A stretch of DNA of 64,000 bases from Oxyruncus cristatus (Eukaryota > Chordata > Aves > Passeriformes > Cotingidae), in assembly GCA_013399855.1 (NCBI GenBank), contig VXAY01005670.1, positions 124,001 through 188,000 of the forward strand. The letters run 5' to 3'. Under the pieces are notes generated by a model. That model saw only the letters and a list, made by a program, of their open reading frames with translations, was not told where the DNA came from and did not search any database. Within the stretch, counting starts at the first letter, position 1. Every line of letters begins with the position of its first letter. Positions 13,683 through 28,518 of the stretch are shown here, one piece after another. A program made the position numbers and the translations under genes.

Positions 13683-14762
13683 AGCAATTGTGCAGCAGTT
13701 TAAGGGTTAGGATCACGTAACACAAGGTATCTCACTTTTGTGAGTTTCCACCATAAGCCTAGAGTAATTGTAAAAGAATTAGGGTTAAAACAGACAAAAA
13801 GTTCAAAGAAACCTTGCCTGACAGAATTGGTTAAGTACTGCATAAGTCTATAATTCCTAATAGTTGTAGGGTACATGTATATGTATGCTCAAACACTCTC
13901 CACTATTGAACAACCTTTTATTTTTATAGTGGTCACAGCAAAAATGAAACTTAAGAAAGCATAAGAAAATGAAAAAAAAAATCCAGTTTTAATTAATTAG
14001 TTACTCGCATACTGGCTATGTGGAAAGAAAGCAGTATCCAAACAATAATCATTAATGAAATACAGGAGATAAATTTACTGTAAAGTGAAGTTTTATTCTT
14101 TTGAGAATAATAGTAAAAATTCCCATTGTTCTCAATGGGAGCAAAATTTAGCCTACAGCTTATATGACATTCATCAAAATATTCATAAGTTGTAATGTAA
14201 GATTTAATAGAAATATCTTTCATATTTCATTAATATGTCAAGGTGAAAACTAATGGACTATAGACATCATGAGTTTAAGAGCAGCTTTTTTGCTCATGTT
14301 TGACATTTCTCTCCTTGACCCCTTTACACTTTCTGGGTTATGCAGAACAATCACATTATTTAATTTGCTCCCCCTGCCAAAAAACTCTGGAAATACAACT
14401 CAGTGAAAGAAGTGGAAAGACATGTTCCGACTTTTGGGGGACTGAAACAAGCAAATGTCACCGATTTAGAAATATTCCTTGTGGAGGAGCCTTTGCCAGT
14501 AGCAATAATTTTACCGTTCATAATGATTGCATCAAGTTGCACATGACAAGCAGCCCTCCACACAGCACTGTGACCTGCAGGAAACCATTCCATTTGTAAA
14601 AGGTCAAACATTCTTCGCCTTAAGCTTTTGAAATGAAGCAGAGAAAACAATTTCAGGGTTATTTACTACCCAGTTCTCTGGCAGCTTTTTTCCTAGCTTC
14701 CTGTAAAAGATATTTGCTTTTAGTTACAATCCTTTAAGTAAATATGATGCTTGTGGCTACGG

Positions 14763-14795
<33 letters not shown>

Positions 14796-17208
14796 GCTTG
14801 GGTTTTTTTGAGTCATAGAGCTTTTATCTTGTTTCTAAATTCATAAAGTGTGCCTAGCAATGCTTCTTTTTTTTTTTCAGAGTTAATGACTGATGTCCTT
14901 TCCATACATTTTAGGTAATCAGATAAGAATTCGGATGATCACAGAATAATGCTAGTAATGTACAAAAAGGTTTCTAATGGTTTTGCTACTGATGTTAGTA
15001 TGTCCACTCTCCAAATCAAACAAAATTTTTTATTGCCAAGTACCAGTTTTATGCTGCATTTTGAATTCTCATCTTTGCTGCTGACTTTGGGGGAATATTT
15101 GGAAAAGAGATATAAACTCCTTTCAGTACTATTTAAACACAAAGGTACATACATGAAAAATATAATGTTTAAATAGACAATTGAATCCAGAAAGAATCCC
15201 AACTTAACAGGTAAAATAAGAGTACAAAATCTACCAAGTAAACCCTATCTTGTTAAATGAAAAAAACCCAATGTCTTATTCATATTCCTGTGCATATTAT
15301 TACAAGACAAAATTATGAGACATCTGTGGTGACCCTAAAGACTAGCAAGCCTTTTCAGTGTCAGAAAACCAGGGCACAACAGACAACTGCTGGCACAAAA
15401 CTTTGCCAACAGCAAAGGGAGGCATGGAATGACAAGAGGAGTGTATGCCACAATAACAGTAAATTAGCAAGAGATACTGCCAAAGTTTGCACCAATATTG
15501 CCCACAATATTCTATATCCCAGAAGTTTCAGTCATTTGCATGGGCGTCCTGTTTCTCCCCTCAAAACCGAAAAACTTCTAGTGTCCGGCAACACTTTGCT
15601 TTTCAACAGTTCCCTTTTTCCTACTGTTTCCTTTTGAAAGCACCCTTAAAGCACCATCAGGTTTATGAATCCATAAATCTGCAAGAGAGAATTACGGTGA
15701 AATAATAGCCATCTGCTTCTAAACTAAAACTCTATTATAACACTGGGGGCTGATATCTATAAACTTGCTAAAGCCTAAAAATAAAACATTAAAAGGAAGA
15801 AAAAAATCTTTCCACAACATGATGTATCTGACATAATTATGATGTTACTAAAAGTCTTCAGTGTAACCATGAGAGAAAAATAAAGAATGAAGAAGTTTGA
15901 AATAAGCTGTTTATTTGTTTGTAGTTTGCAGCTATGCTCATGATACTTGAGAATGTGTCTGAAATTAAAGCTCATAACTGTTTCTAACAATTAGTGCAAA
16001 ACAATTACCTTGGCATTAATGATATACCCTCTAACTAAGGGTGCAAGTTAGTAAGCAAATGGAATGAATGAATAGGTCTTCATATGTACCCTTAAAAGGG
16101 TTAATCAGTAAACTTGGGAAGAATCACAGGAGAATAGATTATAGGGCACTCACTGTTCCCCTTTTCTGCTGCCTTGATGCAGTGGTGGTCTATGATAATG
16201 TTTCATATTTAATATGCCCTAAAATTTGTATATCTCAGATCTTCTTGGTTCAACATTCATATGTATAATTATTCAATGTCTTCATGCCAGCATTTTCTAA
16301 TAGAAATCTGTTTCATTTAGGAGTTTCCAATAATTTCTGTTAACAAAGGTATTCAGAGCTTTAAATATTGTCTAGACTAGAGTTTGGCTACCCATCCAAG
16401 ATAGCCATGAATACCCTGTTGTTTTATTTTGATTTGTTGTAACGTGAATGTGCATAAATGGATTTTCTTCACTGCATAATAAACTTCTCTACCTTACATT
16501 ATTTTTTTTTATGGTGAAATTGAATGAATTATCCCTTTTGCCTGAGCTCACCTTGGGCTCAGAGGTTTAATTAATTCTACCTCAAAAGGATCAGGCATTT
16601 AAGAGAATAGATACTGACAGGACACTGAAATTTGACTCTACAGGAATTAGTGTTGTACAGAATATTCTTCTGAATTCTTTTCATTATCAGTTCATTTCAT
16701 CATTGTTTCATGACTACTAAGATTCTTTTCTAATATTATCCTAATTCATGATCTAGCAGTCTGAATTCTCTTCATATCACAAAGGTCTGTGTGACTTTAA
16801 GTGCTGATATTGAAACATCTGACTAGAGCTAATGTAGACATTAGGTTGTTGATTGTGAGATGATTTGTTCAGGATTGCCTAAAAAATTGTAATTCAGTGG
16901 AATTCTCTCTTTCTCATACTGACAATTCGATGCTGTCATGTTGCCATTTTAGTCCCATAGAAAAGTAAAGCTCTAACTACTCAGTTTTAACATCAAACTA
17001 TTTATTTTAATTTTAACAACTTTTGGGATTCTTATTGCTCTTAATTTATGGTATCATATAGACTACATCTAGATTTACTAACTCAAATAGCCTCAGAAAA
17101 TTCTCTTTGAGATTTTCCAATAGCACCACACAAACATTGAATTCAAACAAGATGATTCCTATTATGGGAGAGTATGGGAACTCCACATGCAAAATAACAG
17201 AAGTACAT
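13683..17208. other. Unique DNA, no gene seen
   Basis: No recognised gene or transposon. It contains an A29 run and frames of 96-126 codons (14300-14650 on both strands; 15257-15637 plus strand). These have biased but unrecognisable composition and no supporting splice context that I can defend. Confidence 0.5.
14763..14791 (+). repeat. Poly(A) run, 29 A
   Basis: An uninterrupted run of 29 A. The sequence before it shows no coding or SINE-like structure and I see no flanking target duplication. I therefore do not call it a retrocopy tail. Confidence 0.9.
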
Positions 17209-18141
17209 TCTCATAGAATTGTAGAACGGTTTGTGTTGGAAAGGAACTTTAAAGGTCACCTAGTCCAACCCTTCTGCAATGAGCAGGGATGCCTTCTACT
17301 AGATCAAGTTGCTCAGAGCTCCGTCCAGCCTGACCTTTAATGTTTCTGGAGGTGGGGCATCCACCATCTCTCTGGGAAACCCATTCCAGTGTCTCACCAT
17401 CCTAACTGTAAAACACATATTCTTTTTATCTAGTCTAAATCTACCCTCTTCTAGTTTAAAACCATTACCCCTTGTCCTATCACTAGAGTCCATACTAAAA
17501 AGTTTATCTCCATCTGTCTTATAAGCCTCCTGTAAGTACTGAAAGGCCAGTGGGAGGCCTTCACGAAACCTTCTCTTCTCCAGGCTGTACAACCCCTACT
17601 CTCTCAACCTTTCTTCATAGGAGCGATGTTCCAGCCCTCTGACCATTTGTGGCTCTCCTCTGCACCCACTCTAACTGGTCCATGTCTTCTGCTGGCGACC
17701 TCAGAGCAGGTCACAGTACTCTGGGTGGAGGTTCATGAGGGTGAAGTAGAGGGGGAAACCTGCTAGTCATGCTTCTTGTTATACAGCCTAGGATATGGCT
17801 GATTTTTCGGACTGCAAGCACACACCACCACCTCACATCCAGCTTTTTGTCCACAGGCACCCTGAAGTCCTTCTCCACAAGGCTGCTCTAAATCTCTTAT
17901 TCCCCAGCATGTGCTGCACCTTGCACTTGGCCTTGTTGAATCTCTTGATATTCCCATAGGGCCAATTCTCAAGTTTGCCCAGGTCCCTCTGGATGGCATC
18001 CCATCTTTCAGGTGTCAGCTGCACCACTCAATTTGGTGTCATCTGCGTATTTGCTGAGTGGTTGATCCCACTGTCTATGTCACTGATGAAGACATTAAAC
18101 AGTACTGGCCCCACAGTACTGAGGGACACCACTTGTCACTG
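17209..18141 (-). mobile_element. CR1 LINE fragment, reverse transcriptase to 3' end
   Basis: At 933 bases this is the longest CR1 piece in the window. On the minus strand it runs from a degraded SGVPQGSVLGP-type segment (about 18110), through an intact KYADDTK box (YADD at 18038-18049; YADD/FADD is the catalytic aspartate pair of LINE reverse transcriptases), then RDLGKLENW and FNKAKCKV, to the C-terminal motifs YSLEKRRFREGLPLAFQYL, DRTRGNGFKLEEGRFRLD and VRHWNGFPREMVDAPP. It ends in the 3' UTR at 17209-17300 with an ATTCTATGA-like terminus. The reading frame is broken by several shifts, for example between the blocks ending near 17830 and starting near 17592. It is a dead, 5'-truncated copy of a different CR1 subfamily from the one at 60 kb. 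Confidence 0.93.
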
Positions 18142-21100
18142 AATTCAGGAGAAGTCAGACAGAAACTTTATTACCTATGATTGTAACGAGAGAGCCTTAC
18201 AAGTGACTGCAGAGATGCAGGCTGTGTAGTGTTTCAGAAAAAAAAATAAAATTTCAGTGTTAACAAATCCAGGTATCCATCCCTGGGACAGACTTCTTAA
18301 CCACCTTGTTTACTTCCACAAATTTAAGGAATCAAACAGTAATAATATGGAGAGATGGTTCTTAGTAGCCTACAGGATTGGTACACTCACTGTCAGCTTA
18401 GAAACAATCACTGACTGTTAGTTTTTAGTTAAAAGGAGTGATTTTTTTAGTTAGGATAAACTTAGACATACCTTTCAAATCTTGAATACTAATAATTTTA
18501 CCACCACACTATCCTTGATGATAGTTATTTTATAATAAGGAAATGAGAAGGAAAAAGGAAAAATAATAAAGTCCTCTCATCATCCGTTCCCTAAATCCAA
18601 GACATCTATGTAGAAATAAGCAATAGATATTTGATTTAAAAGACCAATAAACAACATTTTTCAAGAGTTAGATTTAGAATTTGAGGATTGCAGTGAAATG
18701 TAATCCGGTAGAGGCAGGACACCTTTTTCTAGACCTGAATATATGCCTTAGCACTAATGTACTCTAATTCACTCTACAGATTTGCTTACTCATGCTTTCC
18801 ATATGTATTTTTCTTTGTCTTTTTTGCTCTTCTCCTGTCTTGTCTTTTCACAGTAAGTAGCAACTGATTCATTTGTAACACTCTCTTTTGGATTAGCCTC
18901 TTTGTGTTTAATTGATTTTCTGACTTTTTAAAGGGATGTTTTTCAAGACTTCTTTTTTTTCTCTTGCCTGAATCCCTCCTAACCTTTCTGAGTAAAATAA
19001 CAACTCTGAACTTCTGAATTTTCTTAGGCTCAAATATCACCTTCAAAACCTCTCAACTTTTACTGCTGTCTTTGCAAACTTATTGTATTTTTCTTTCATA
19101 GACAGCGTCCACATATAAAGCAATATATCATTTTGTTGTGTCATCTTGCAGTAGCTAGTGGTATTCTCTTTTTTCTTCCAAACAAAACTCATATAACATT
19201 TCCAGTAAAACTGAAAGATTACATTGCTTTCTATCACTTGTTAATGCAAATGAAGAGCATCAAATTCTCAAAGAAAAGTGTTATTTGTCAAGATGACCTA
19301 GTAGAAGGTAATATAATCTAAGGTTTGTTACAATATTTCTTTCCAGGGTAAGGGCTCCTGCAAACCTTCTTAATATTCTGTATAGATTAAAATAAGGAAA
19401 TAAGTGAAGTTATTGTGTCATTGTTTGGAGTTTTGGGCATCATATCATGTTGCTTCATTCATGCTGAATAAATCAGCCCAGATAGAAGACTCCTACTCCG
19501 TATTGTATGTGTGTAATTCTCAGGTATTGTTTTCTACATCATGTTCTTTTGTACCATAAATATATATACATACATAGTGAGGATTGGTTTTAACTAGCAG
19601 CACAGTAAAAGTGCTTCAGTACTTGTCCCTACAACATCATTATGAGAAGATAAAGGGTTTATTTATCATGAACATTTTTAACAATTGTTATTGTATGAAT
19701 GCCCTTAAGATCCTGATGTCCACATTACTTGTTGCAAGGGATTTGTCTTACATATTTTCCGAGTAGATTAGTACAATTTGGGTAAACAAGCTAAAATCTA
19801 TAATTCATTGGAAAGTGACAAAAGATTCTGTCAGTGTCCTTTAAGCACCTTTTGCGAATACAGCAGAAAAGTAATCCTCCTCCTCATAATTGTCCAGTGA
19901 GAGCAAAATAGACCTGTGCCTTAATGTGGGGAAAATGAATCCTCAAGTCACAAAATTCAAATCCTAATAGCAAATACAGAAAAATCAGTATTACATATCA
20001 ACCTCAAATGATCTAACCAAATACAAAACAAATAATCACACAGCAAGAAAGACTGAACTGGTAAATCTGAGCTACTAATTTTGTCCATAAAAAGTGGATG
20101 AATTAGTAATTATTAAAAAAAAAAGTAACATATCATTCTAAATCAGAATTATTTTGTCTTTATCTTTTGTTTGATCTTTTTTCAATGCCTTCTATGTAGT
20201 TTAAAATAATAAAATTGTTAGAAGATCTGGCACAAAGAACACAGGTTTTCCCCCCATTGCTTACTGGTGTTACCTTTCAAGATCATTGAAAGTTGCCAAA
20301 AATACTTTATGTGAAAAAGTGTGATCTAATCCTTTTTCCTTGCTATAGGACTGGTCCTAACATTCCGGCAAATCAGGTTTATTATTCTGCTTCACTGCTT
20401 AATGTGGCCTCAGATTAATCCACAAAGTGTCAATAAATCATAAACTCTTTTATTCATGCTCAAAGTGCATTCAATCAATTTTACCCACTACTGAGCTTCT
20501 GGTATTATCAAACATCTGATCTATCTTTGTGCATTTACTAAATAATTTAGGAATGTGATATTGACTGATTATACATTATTTTGAAGCACATGAAATCTAT
20601 AGTTATATTAAAATTTCTCAAGCTGACAAAAACTTGTTCATTTTTTGTTGGGAAGATATGAATAGCATGTTTCTTAACAGAGAACAAATGGTAGCTTTTA
20701 CATAAAAAAAGGTCTACTTATACAAAAAGCCCTTGTTAACATGTTTCGGTGTTATACCAAGATTTTAATCTACACGTCATTTTCCTACTCTAAGATTTCA
20801 GACTAGCCTGTAGTATTCAGACAAAGGAGGCAGAAAAGCCTTATGAAGCCTTACTGCTTTTATTCTTTCATTTAAAAGATGGCAGAGTAATAAGAAAGGT
20901 GTAAAATGGGCAGATAGAAAAGATAATGAGCATGAGATTTGGCTGAGGTGCACTGTAATAGTCCAAAGGAAGAGGATGTCCCTACACCTACTGAGTCTAT
21001 CTATTCTGTATGTCTTTCATACAGCCTTTTGTGTTGGTCATAAAACAGGAAATTTCAATAAAATGTGATTTTTAATTTTTTCTCATCCTACAAGGAACAC

Positions 21101-24100
21101 AACTGTTCAGTGGTATTGATAGGGGATATTTTTATTAATGTGAACACACAAGAGAAAAAGAGGTTGACAAAATGGTCGTATCACTTATGATGGAAGGTGC
21201 TGAACATTGTTCTTGCAGGACTTCATAACATCAGATAGTATTTTGTACAAACTGTAGACTGATGACGAGTGTAGCTAACTTATAAAGTACTACCATAGTT
21301 GAGTGTGAACAGAGTGAAGGTCAGCATCATAAAAGTCTGGGTGTTGTCTTACCTCTTATCTCAATTCTTCATTTGCTTTAAAGAATTAAATAATATCTGA
21401 TCTTGTCCACCAGAAAAATGGGTGTAGGTACTTACCCTCAGGCCATGGATCTTGACGGAAAAAACAATCTGAGGTATGCTAGAGGGGAGCAGAACACTCT
21501 CTGTTTAATGCTCCCTATTTGCTGAAAATGGCAGCTCCATATTTTGTATCACAGTTTTTAGGGTGGACCCCTAAAGAGATTTTTTTTCTTACCGATTCTA
21601 CAGTTCTTCCAAGCTTATATCCAGACACCCAGCAAATAGTTGGAAAATTAACACTGTGCCTTGAGGCAGGACAGCCCACCATAAATCCTGTCTTGAACAT
21701 TCAAACTGCTAGCATAATGAGTTTGAAATGCATTCGAAATTATAAATTTGAAATTGAATTTTAAATTAGATTTATGGTGCCTATACAAACCTAATTCTGA
21801 CTCCACAGTCACGTCTGTAGTTATCTGTGTTCTGTGCTACTTTTGAATTCATTGATAAGTTGAAGAAAGTTTAGTGGGACTGGCAAACCTAACAGCCTTA
21901 AAGAAGAGGCAGAGGAAGTTAAATTTCAAGGTATTATGAAATCTTGATAGAGATTTTGATAGGCACAGCAAGAAGGAAGAGGTGTCAATTTCCTTTGGAG
22001 TAAGGAAAATGTAATATACTTACAACTCAGAAAAGTCAGAAACAATGTTGATAAAAAATTGAGACAGACAAAAATCATAGAAGAAATATGGGAAACGTTT
22101 CTCATAGAAACAGATTATGTTTTCCTTTTCCCAACACAGGATTAATAGCTGAATGCTTTAATGAGGTTTTATTTTACTAAGGCTTCATTACATTTTCAAG
22201 ACCTGCTACTACAGAACGTTTATTAGCACATTATGAGGTGTTATAAATAATTGAAACTAAGCTGCCTTTGTCAGTTGAATAAGTGCTTGCAATTCATAAT
22301 TATTACATTTTTTGCCCTCAGTAGTCTGTAAAATTCAAGAGTTTTCATTAAACGTGGAACTTCCTACACCAGTGCAGACACTCCCTCACTGAGCTGGCAC
22401 TCCTGGCCTTGTCAGCTTGGGACAGGTGGGCGGTAACTTGCAAGAAGGAAAATGCTGTTTGCCTGGATTCTCCTCTGTACTTGTGTCACAGTGACAGAAT
22501 AACTCAGAGAGAGGTTATCTGGTGCAGCTTAACATTTGAGCAATGCAGTTCGCTGGGCAAAGTAGCATTCATTTTGGAAATCCTGAATACAGGAAGGAAA
22601 ACTGAAGGAATGCCCTCCCCTTAGGAGGGGCTGCGCCTCAGTAAGTTTTGATCGCTGCAAGTGACACAAAAATTATCTGAGGACTTTGAAAATAATAAAA
22701 ATACTATCCCAGATGTTCTCGCTTATGACATAATCTCATCCCACACTAATTATTAGATGGCATAAGTTTTTTGTATTTTGATGTTCAGCATACCATCTTT
22801 ACTAGAAAGGCAGTAACTGGTGTGTCATCCTGATTGATTCAGCCATTTCTTAATTTAGTTCAGAGAGTCAATCAATATTTTTTATAATGTGGTATGTGTT
22901 TTAATAAGCAAAGAATTGCCTTATGAATTGCTTCTTAGGCACTGAATATAAAGCCACCATATCATTTATTATTCCACTTTGATAAACCACTGTGCTTGAA
23001 TTGGTCATTGATTAAGCAGAGCTCTGGTCTCAGATTACAATAAAAATTTAGTTGTTAGTCCTTTAAAACAGTAGCCACAAAAATCTAAGCAGTTCTTTCA
23101 TTCCTGTAAATTCCAGGAACTGTATATGATTTGGTATCCAAGACAAACAAAATCATGATGATATTTTCTAATTATTTAAGTAAGTATATTTCTTTTGTTG
23201 TATATGGTGTGGAAACATGAATGATATTAGAGAACCACTTATCAGGTAAGAGTTCTATATTGTCAAGTGTTACACCTGGAAAAGTCACCCAAAATTTGTA
23301 GTTTTCATAATGAAAATGTACTCTAACTCCTGCTAGAATGTTCCATAGGCATACACACCTAAGTGTTTCCCATACTTGAAAACGTACGTACAGTGTATGT
23401 GTAAAAGATGAAAATCTTCTGCAGACACCAGCATATGTAAATTATTTTGTTATTGTTGTTAAATATAACTATGCTTTTATTTTCAACTGCATTTACTGAA
23501 GATTTTAATCAATTTATTAAAATACATTAATTCTCATGAGAATTTAACTTCCTACAAATTTTTATTTACAAAAAATGGAACAGTAGCTTCTGATTGGTGT
23601 GTAACCTGAAAAGCTCACTGATGCTGAAAGGTAGTTTGGAGTAGTACATCCCATTTTAGATTAAGGTAGAAACCTTTTCTTTATACATCTTTAATAGTGA
23701 GGTATTTACATGAAAACAAGCTCTATCTTTCAATTCTTGCAAATTCAACTGTTTCTGATGCTTTTTCTCTAATCCATATCATGATGTGCCTCCAGTGTCA
23801 AAATTTGTTGCTGTGAAAACAATTGTCATATCAAAAAACAAGATTATTACCTCAGGTGAGGAGTAATCAGGAGGAGTAGATAAACTCTTCTGGCTATGAG
23901 ATACCATCAGATGGGTAGAGGAAATATTTAAAAAAACAAAGCTTTTATATGTTTTTAAGATGATAAGATTTAATTGAAGATCCATCGATCTGTTTGTCTT
24001 CCCCTGGAAAAGATTATTGTCTTCAGGTGTTGCATACATAACGTGTAAAAACCCCCAGAAGGAAGGTAGCTTGAGCAAAAACATTTTAAAAGTGATGGAC

Positions 24101-25242
24101 AGAGGAAATAATACTTTCTGCCAAAAAGCACAGGATGAGGAAATTTTTATACAATGTAAATCAAATACTGTTCTTACCGGAGTGGTACATGTACTTGACC
24201 TTCAGTACACACTTCTGTGTATCTGCAAGCTAGATCAGGCAAAGGACAACTGCAGTGGCCAATTACTAACACTCGCTAAAGAATCCTGGATCAATGAAAA
24301 TTCTAAATACACAGAAATATATTCTATTCTGCAAGGAATGCCATAATTTTGTTATGTTGCCTATTACATGAGAGAAATTAAATTTTTATTCCCTACTTAG
24401 AGTGATGAAATTTCACTATTCAAGAACTATTTATGTCTGTCTGTGTAATCACTCTCAGATACTCGAGATCCCAGAGCATCTTAACTGCTTACAGTGTTTG
24501 TTTCTCTCAATGCTACATTGGGAATCTTTCAAATTGCCAGCTAAAGTAATTAGTTGTGACAGGTCTAAAAATGATCCAGTAATAAATCCTGAAGAAGAGC
24601 TGGGAACAGAGGAATTATGCTGAGTTTGGGAAGGGTGGGGTGGGAGGAAAGTGGTTTAGAGGGGTTTTGTCTTTGTTTCTCACCATCCCACTTCATTTTA
24701 ATTTTTTTTAACTGGCAGTAGATTTAATTCATTTTCCACAAGTCTATATTTCACATGAGAGTAACTGGTAAGGGAGCTAGTTGAAGTCAACCTAACATGT
24801 TCAGGTAGTTGTCCTGAAAAAATAGATATTGCTGACACACCTTGGATGACTAGGATATTGCATGACTCTTCCATTGGGTCTTGTCACAGACTACTGTACC
24901 TGTTAGATTTTTCTCACCTCTGACTCATTTGGAGAGTAAAAGAGAGGTCAAACAGTGACTGCATATTGCCATCTCTGAAACCATTTGACTTCTCTGACAC
25001 AGAGAGGGGAAGAAGGTGAGAGGGAGAAAGGGCAAGTGCAAGAGAAGAAGAAATAAAGAAAGGAGTTGGCTGTGCATCCCTTTTCTGTGCAAACTGCGAG
25101 TGGGATCCTCTTTCCTAAACTTCAACACCTGGTGTCATTCAAGGCCACTTCATTACTCCTGTGTTACTGCATCTGGCCTCTGACCACTGCTCCAGAAAGG
25201 GATATTTGCCTCATTTCTGCCACTCTTGTTTGGCTATCCTGA

Positions 25243-25283
25243 ACACACACACACACACACATATATATGTATATATATGTATA
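25243..25283 (+). repeat. (AC)9 followed by (AT)n/(GTAT)n microsatellite
   Basis: A pure AC run at 25243-25260 passes directly into an AT run interrupted by GT. This compound dinucleotide repeat is likely length-polymorphic. Confidence 0.95.
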
Positions 25284-27286
25284 ATCTCAAACAGGCCTGA
25301 GCACATATATTTATTCAAGTAAATCATGACCCTACTCTTTATTGAATCTAATGGAAGTGTAGGCACCTAGAACAAATTTATGTATCTTAACTTTCAACTC
25401 AATCCCACTCCCACGTTTTTCTATATTAGCCTCAAACTGAATTCTGCTTTCATAAATCTACTTGTAGCTTTCTGGACAGTGGCCAGATTCAGTCTAGAAG
25501 CTGCTTAGCTGTATTACCAGGGCACTATATCTCCTCAATTCCAGCTGGGGAAATGGATTGTTTCCCTACTGTTGCTCTCATTCTTTTCTTCCTTTTTTGC
25601 TGGATGGGTATAGAAATTGCTGCCTTGGCTTAGGGTCAGGAAAGCACAGCAAATTAGATTTACACATCCAGACATCTCACTATGTCGACAGAATAAAAGT
25701 GTGGCTTGCTGGTCTTATCAGTATACATATGCTGACATTTTGATCAAAATCAAAATAGAAATGTTTTGATTCTGACACGGAGATGGAATGGAACAAAAAC
25801 CTGGGCCTCCCTTATTAAACTTTCAGAATTAAACAATTCTTCATTGCTCTTGCTGTTTTGAGCAGCCTGTCATTTTTCTGAAGACATTTTTGCCAAAACC
25901 AATAAGAACCAAGCAGTGGAAATAATCTCTCGGAATATACACTGAAATTGTGCTTTTGTAATTCTAAGATGAGACTTGGAACAATTTATTTTTAACAAGA
26001 TAATTTAACAGAACAGTTATTCATTAATTTAAAAACAAAATGCTTCATCTCCTAATAAATTATATGCTCTGTATCTTTTGAAGAAAGAATAAGGACCATA
26101 AAAAGATTACATCTATGATTGACAGGAAAATTAATATGTTTATAAAAAAATAAAGCATGCCATGATAGGACAGGTGCCCTTATTCTTTTGTTACTCATTG
26201 GTTTGGCTTCTGTTTTGTATTAAAAGTTATGTCTGTCTACCTTTGCTGAGAAAAAAAAAAAAAAAGGACTTTCCCCCCACACTTTTTTTATTGCTGGCAC
26301 CTCACATTTAGAAAGGATTTAGTTAAATCCTATTTCTTCTAGTACCTATATCATCAGTAGAATTGTACCTAAATTGTAATTTATGAGGCCTTTCATTTGC
26401 ACACGAGAAACAAGAGTGTAACTTAGGACATGATGAAACCAATAGTATAAGAAAACAGTATTCTCTAACTGCAGGAGAAGGTGTAATTTGTCTTCAGATT
26501 TTTTGTGGTGGAGCTATATCACAAGAAAGATTGAGACTATAAAGCTTTTGTTATCGCTGGTTGCTTTTTCTAAGCTTGCTAATAGTGGGAAATAAGCATT
26601 TTGTGTGAATTTAAACTTACCACACCACGACTTTTACAATCAGTCTTCTGAAGCCATCTGAAACACTATTACTTGATGTTATCTTGCATGTCCATTCAAA
26701 AATTAGTTCAATATCAGTTATGTTTGCAACCTCTTCAGTTTCCTACTACTGCCCCGTCACTGGCTCTGCTAAGTTCAGTTAAGGACAACAAATGGACTTG
26801 TCCAACATGTTTCAAATTATTCACATTATTCCAGAACTTTCTTTATTTCGCTTTAAGCAGTTTGAGATGGAGGCTGTCATCTGCTGAGGCAATACTGCCA
26901 CAAAAGTTTGAATGAACTAAGATTGTAAAAAAAAAGCATATTTATAAGTAATCCTAAAGTTACAGTCACACTCACCATCACTTTCCTCAAGGTACACAAA
27001 GAGTGTGGGAGGTCAGATGTAAAGACTACGTTGGCAGCTGCAGGGCAGAACTGATGAGCTCTGCTGTCCTGTGCTATGTAGCTGTCCTGAAGCAGCTGAT
27101 GAGCCAGAACTTTTGTTTCCTGAGGGTGTAAAGAATGTGGATGTAGTTCAGAGCCTGTGCTTGGTCTCATGCTGGTGCAGCCGCATTCCTACCAGTGCTG
27201 TTTAAAACTAAAGTAGGCATGTCCATATAAACATACACGTATAAAAGTGTATAAGCAACCAAAAAGCATGTGGCGATTTACAAGAT

Positions 27287-27343
27287 ATAAGTAATATAGT
27301 CTTATAAGTAATATAGTCTTATTAAGTATAGTCTTATAGTCTT
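27287..27343 (+). repeat. 17-bp minisatellite, decaying copies
   Basis: Two perfect head-to-tail copies of the 17-mer ATAAGTAATATAGTCTT (27287-27303 and 27304-27320) are followed by a 15-base and an 8-base partial copy, each ending in TAGTCTT. The stepwise shortening suggests replication slippage. Confidence 0.92.
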
Positions 27344-28518
27344 ATTATTTAAATGTCTGTTAATAATAACATTCTTGTCCATTTCCCATCACAGTCCCTG
27401 TTTTCAGCAACTTGTTTGACATACGGTCACTGTTGTTGTGATGATGTTGTTTGGAAAGCAATTAACCTGCAGACCATTCACTATTTGTGAAGATAGCTGT
27501 AAAGGCACTGGCACACAAATTTCACTGAAAAATATTTGTGCCTGTTCTTTGTTAATTTGTACTATTCTTTAAGAAACAGACCAATCAACAAAATCTCTAA
27601 GTTACTGCGAAAAAGATTTTGGAATTGAACTATGCTTGTGTTTGAAAATTTTAAAATCTACAATAGTATAATTCTCAATCCTGACCATGTCCTATGATCT
27701 CAGTACTTTAGGGATGACTGTGAATACACATTGTATTGCTTCATGATGAGGTGACTGTGAAGAAACAAGAGGGGAGCAGAGAGAAATTGTCATTTGTTCT
27801 TTTCTTGCACATTTGCATTTTTCTATGCTGTAATATCAGATATATCTCCCAAGAGAGACATTTTAATTTGTTTGGCTTTACACATGAGTTGTGCATTTAA
27901 GTCCAAGAGTAGAATGAGACCCTAATTGTCAGTTTCAGATCTCTACTTTCATTCTTACTTTTTATATTATCTTAGAATCCATCACACTAAATCTAATACT
28001 TGCGTAAAACTTATGCCAGTATATTCATTCCACTCTCATAACCATTGAGCCTTTGCTCTTGATGTTTTATGTTCAATTAAGTCTGTTATTAAATGTGACC
28101 TTCTAGATTTATTTGGAGGCTCTTTTCCTGCTTTTAGTAACTGTATTCTGTTCCTTGCTTCCCAAAGAAATTGAATGCCTTCATTGCCATTCTTTTGCTA
28201 GCAGACAAGTTAGAATATTTTAGCAACTCCTATAACCATTCCTGATATTTACAAAAATGCATCAGTTTTACCAAATAAATCATTATTACTGTCTCAGCAG
28301 TTGTGTTGTCCTACAAAAAGAACAAGCTCTTCTTCAAGCTTTCTAACATTTTTCCTTTCCAATAGTTTACCTTAAACTATAGTTTGCAAGTACCATTTTG
28401 GCTTTTTGATTTAAATCATTGCATTAAGTCAAAATATTATTTACAACCTAGAAGTCATCCACCTCTGAGCTGTTATATTCTAATTTGAAATATAGTTTAG
28501 GGGTTCCTTCATTCATAA

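Noticed and set aside
14300..14650. Overlapping 96-99-codon frames on both strands as a possible exon
   Set aside because: Neither translation shows a known domain, openness on both strands suggests base composition, and no convincing splice sites were found.
14763..14791. Poly(A) run as the tail of a processed pseudogene
   Set aside because: The upstream sequence shows no gene-like frame and no flanking target duplication; LINE-1-type retrocopying is scarce in birds, where CR1 is the dominant LINE.
15257..15637. 126-codon plus-strand frame
   Set aside because: No recognisable family or motif, non-ATG opening context, and AT-rich surroundings; judged chance.
24017..24346. 109-codon plus-strand frame
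   Set aside because: No recognisable motif; it is opposed by an overlapping minus-strand frame of similar length at 23779-24084, and no splice or start context supports it.
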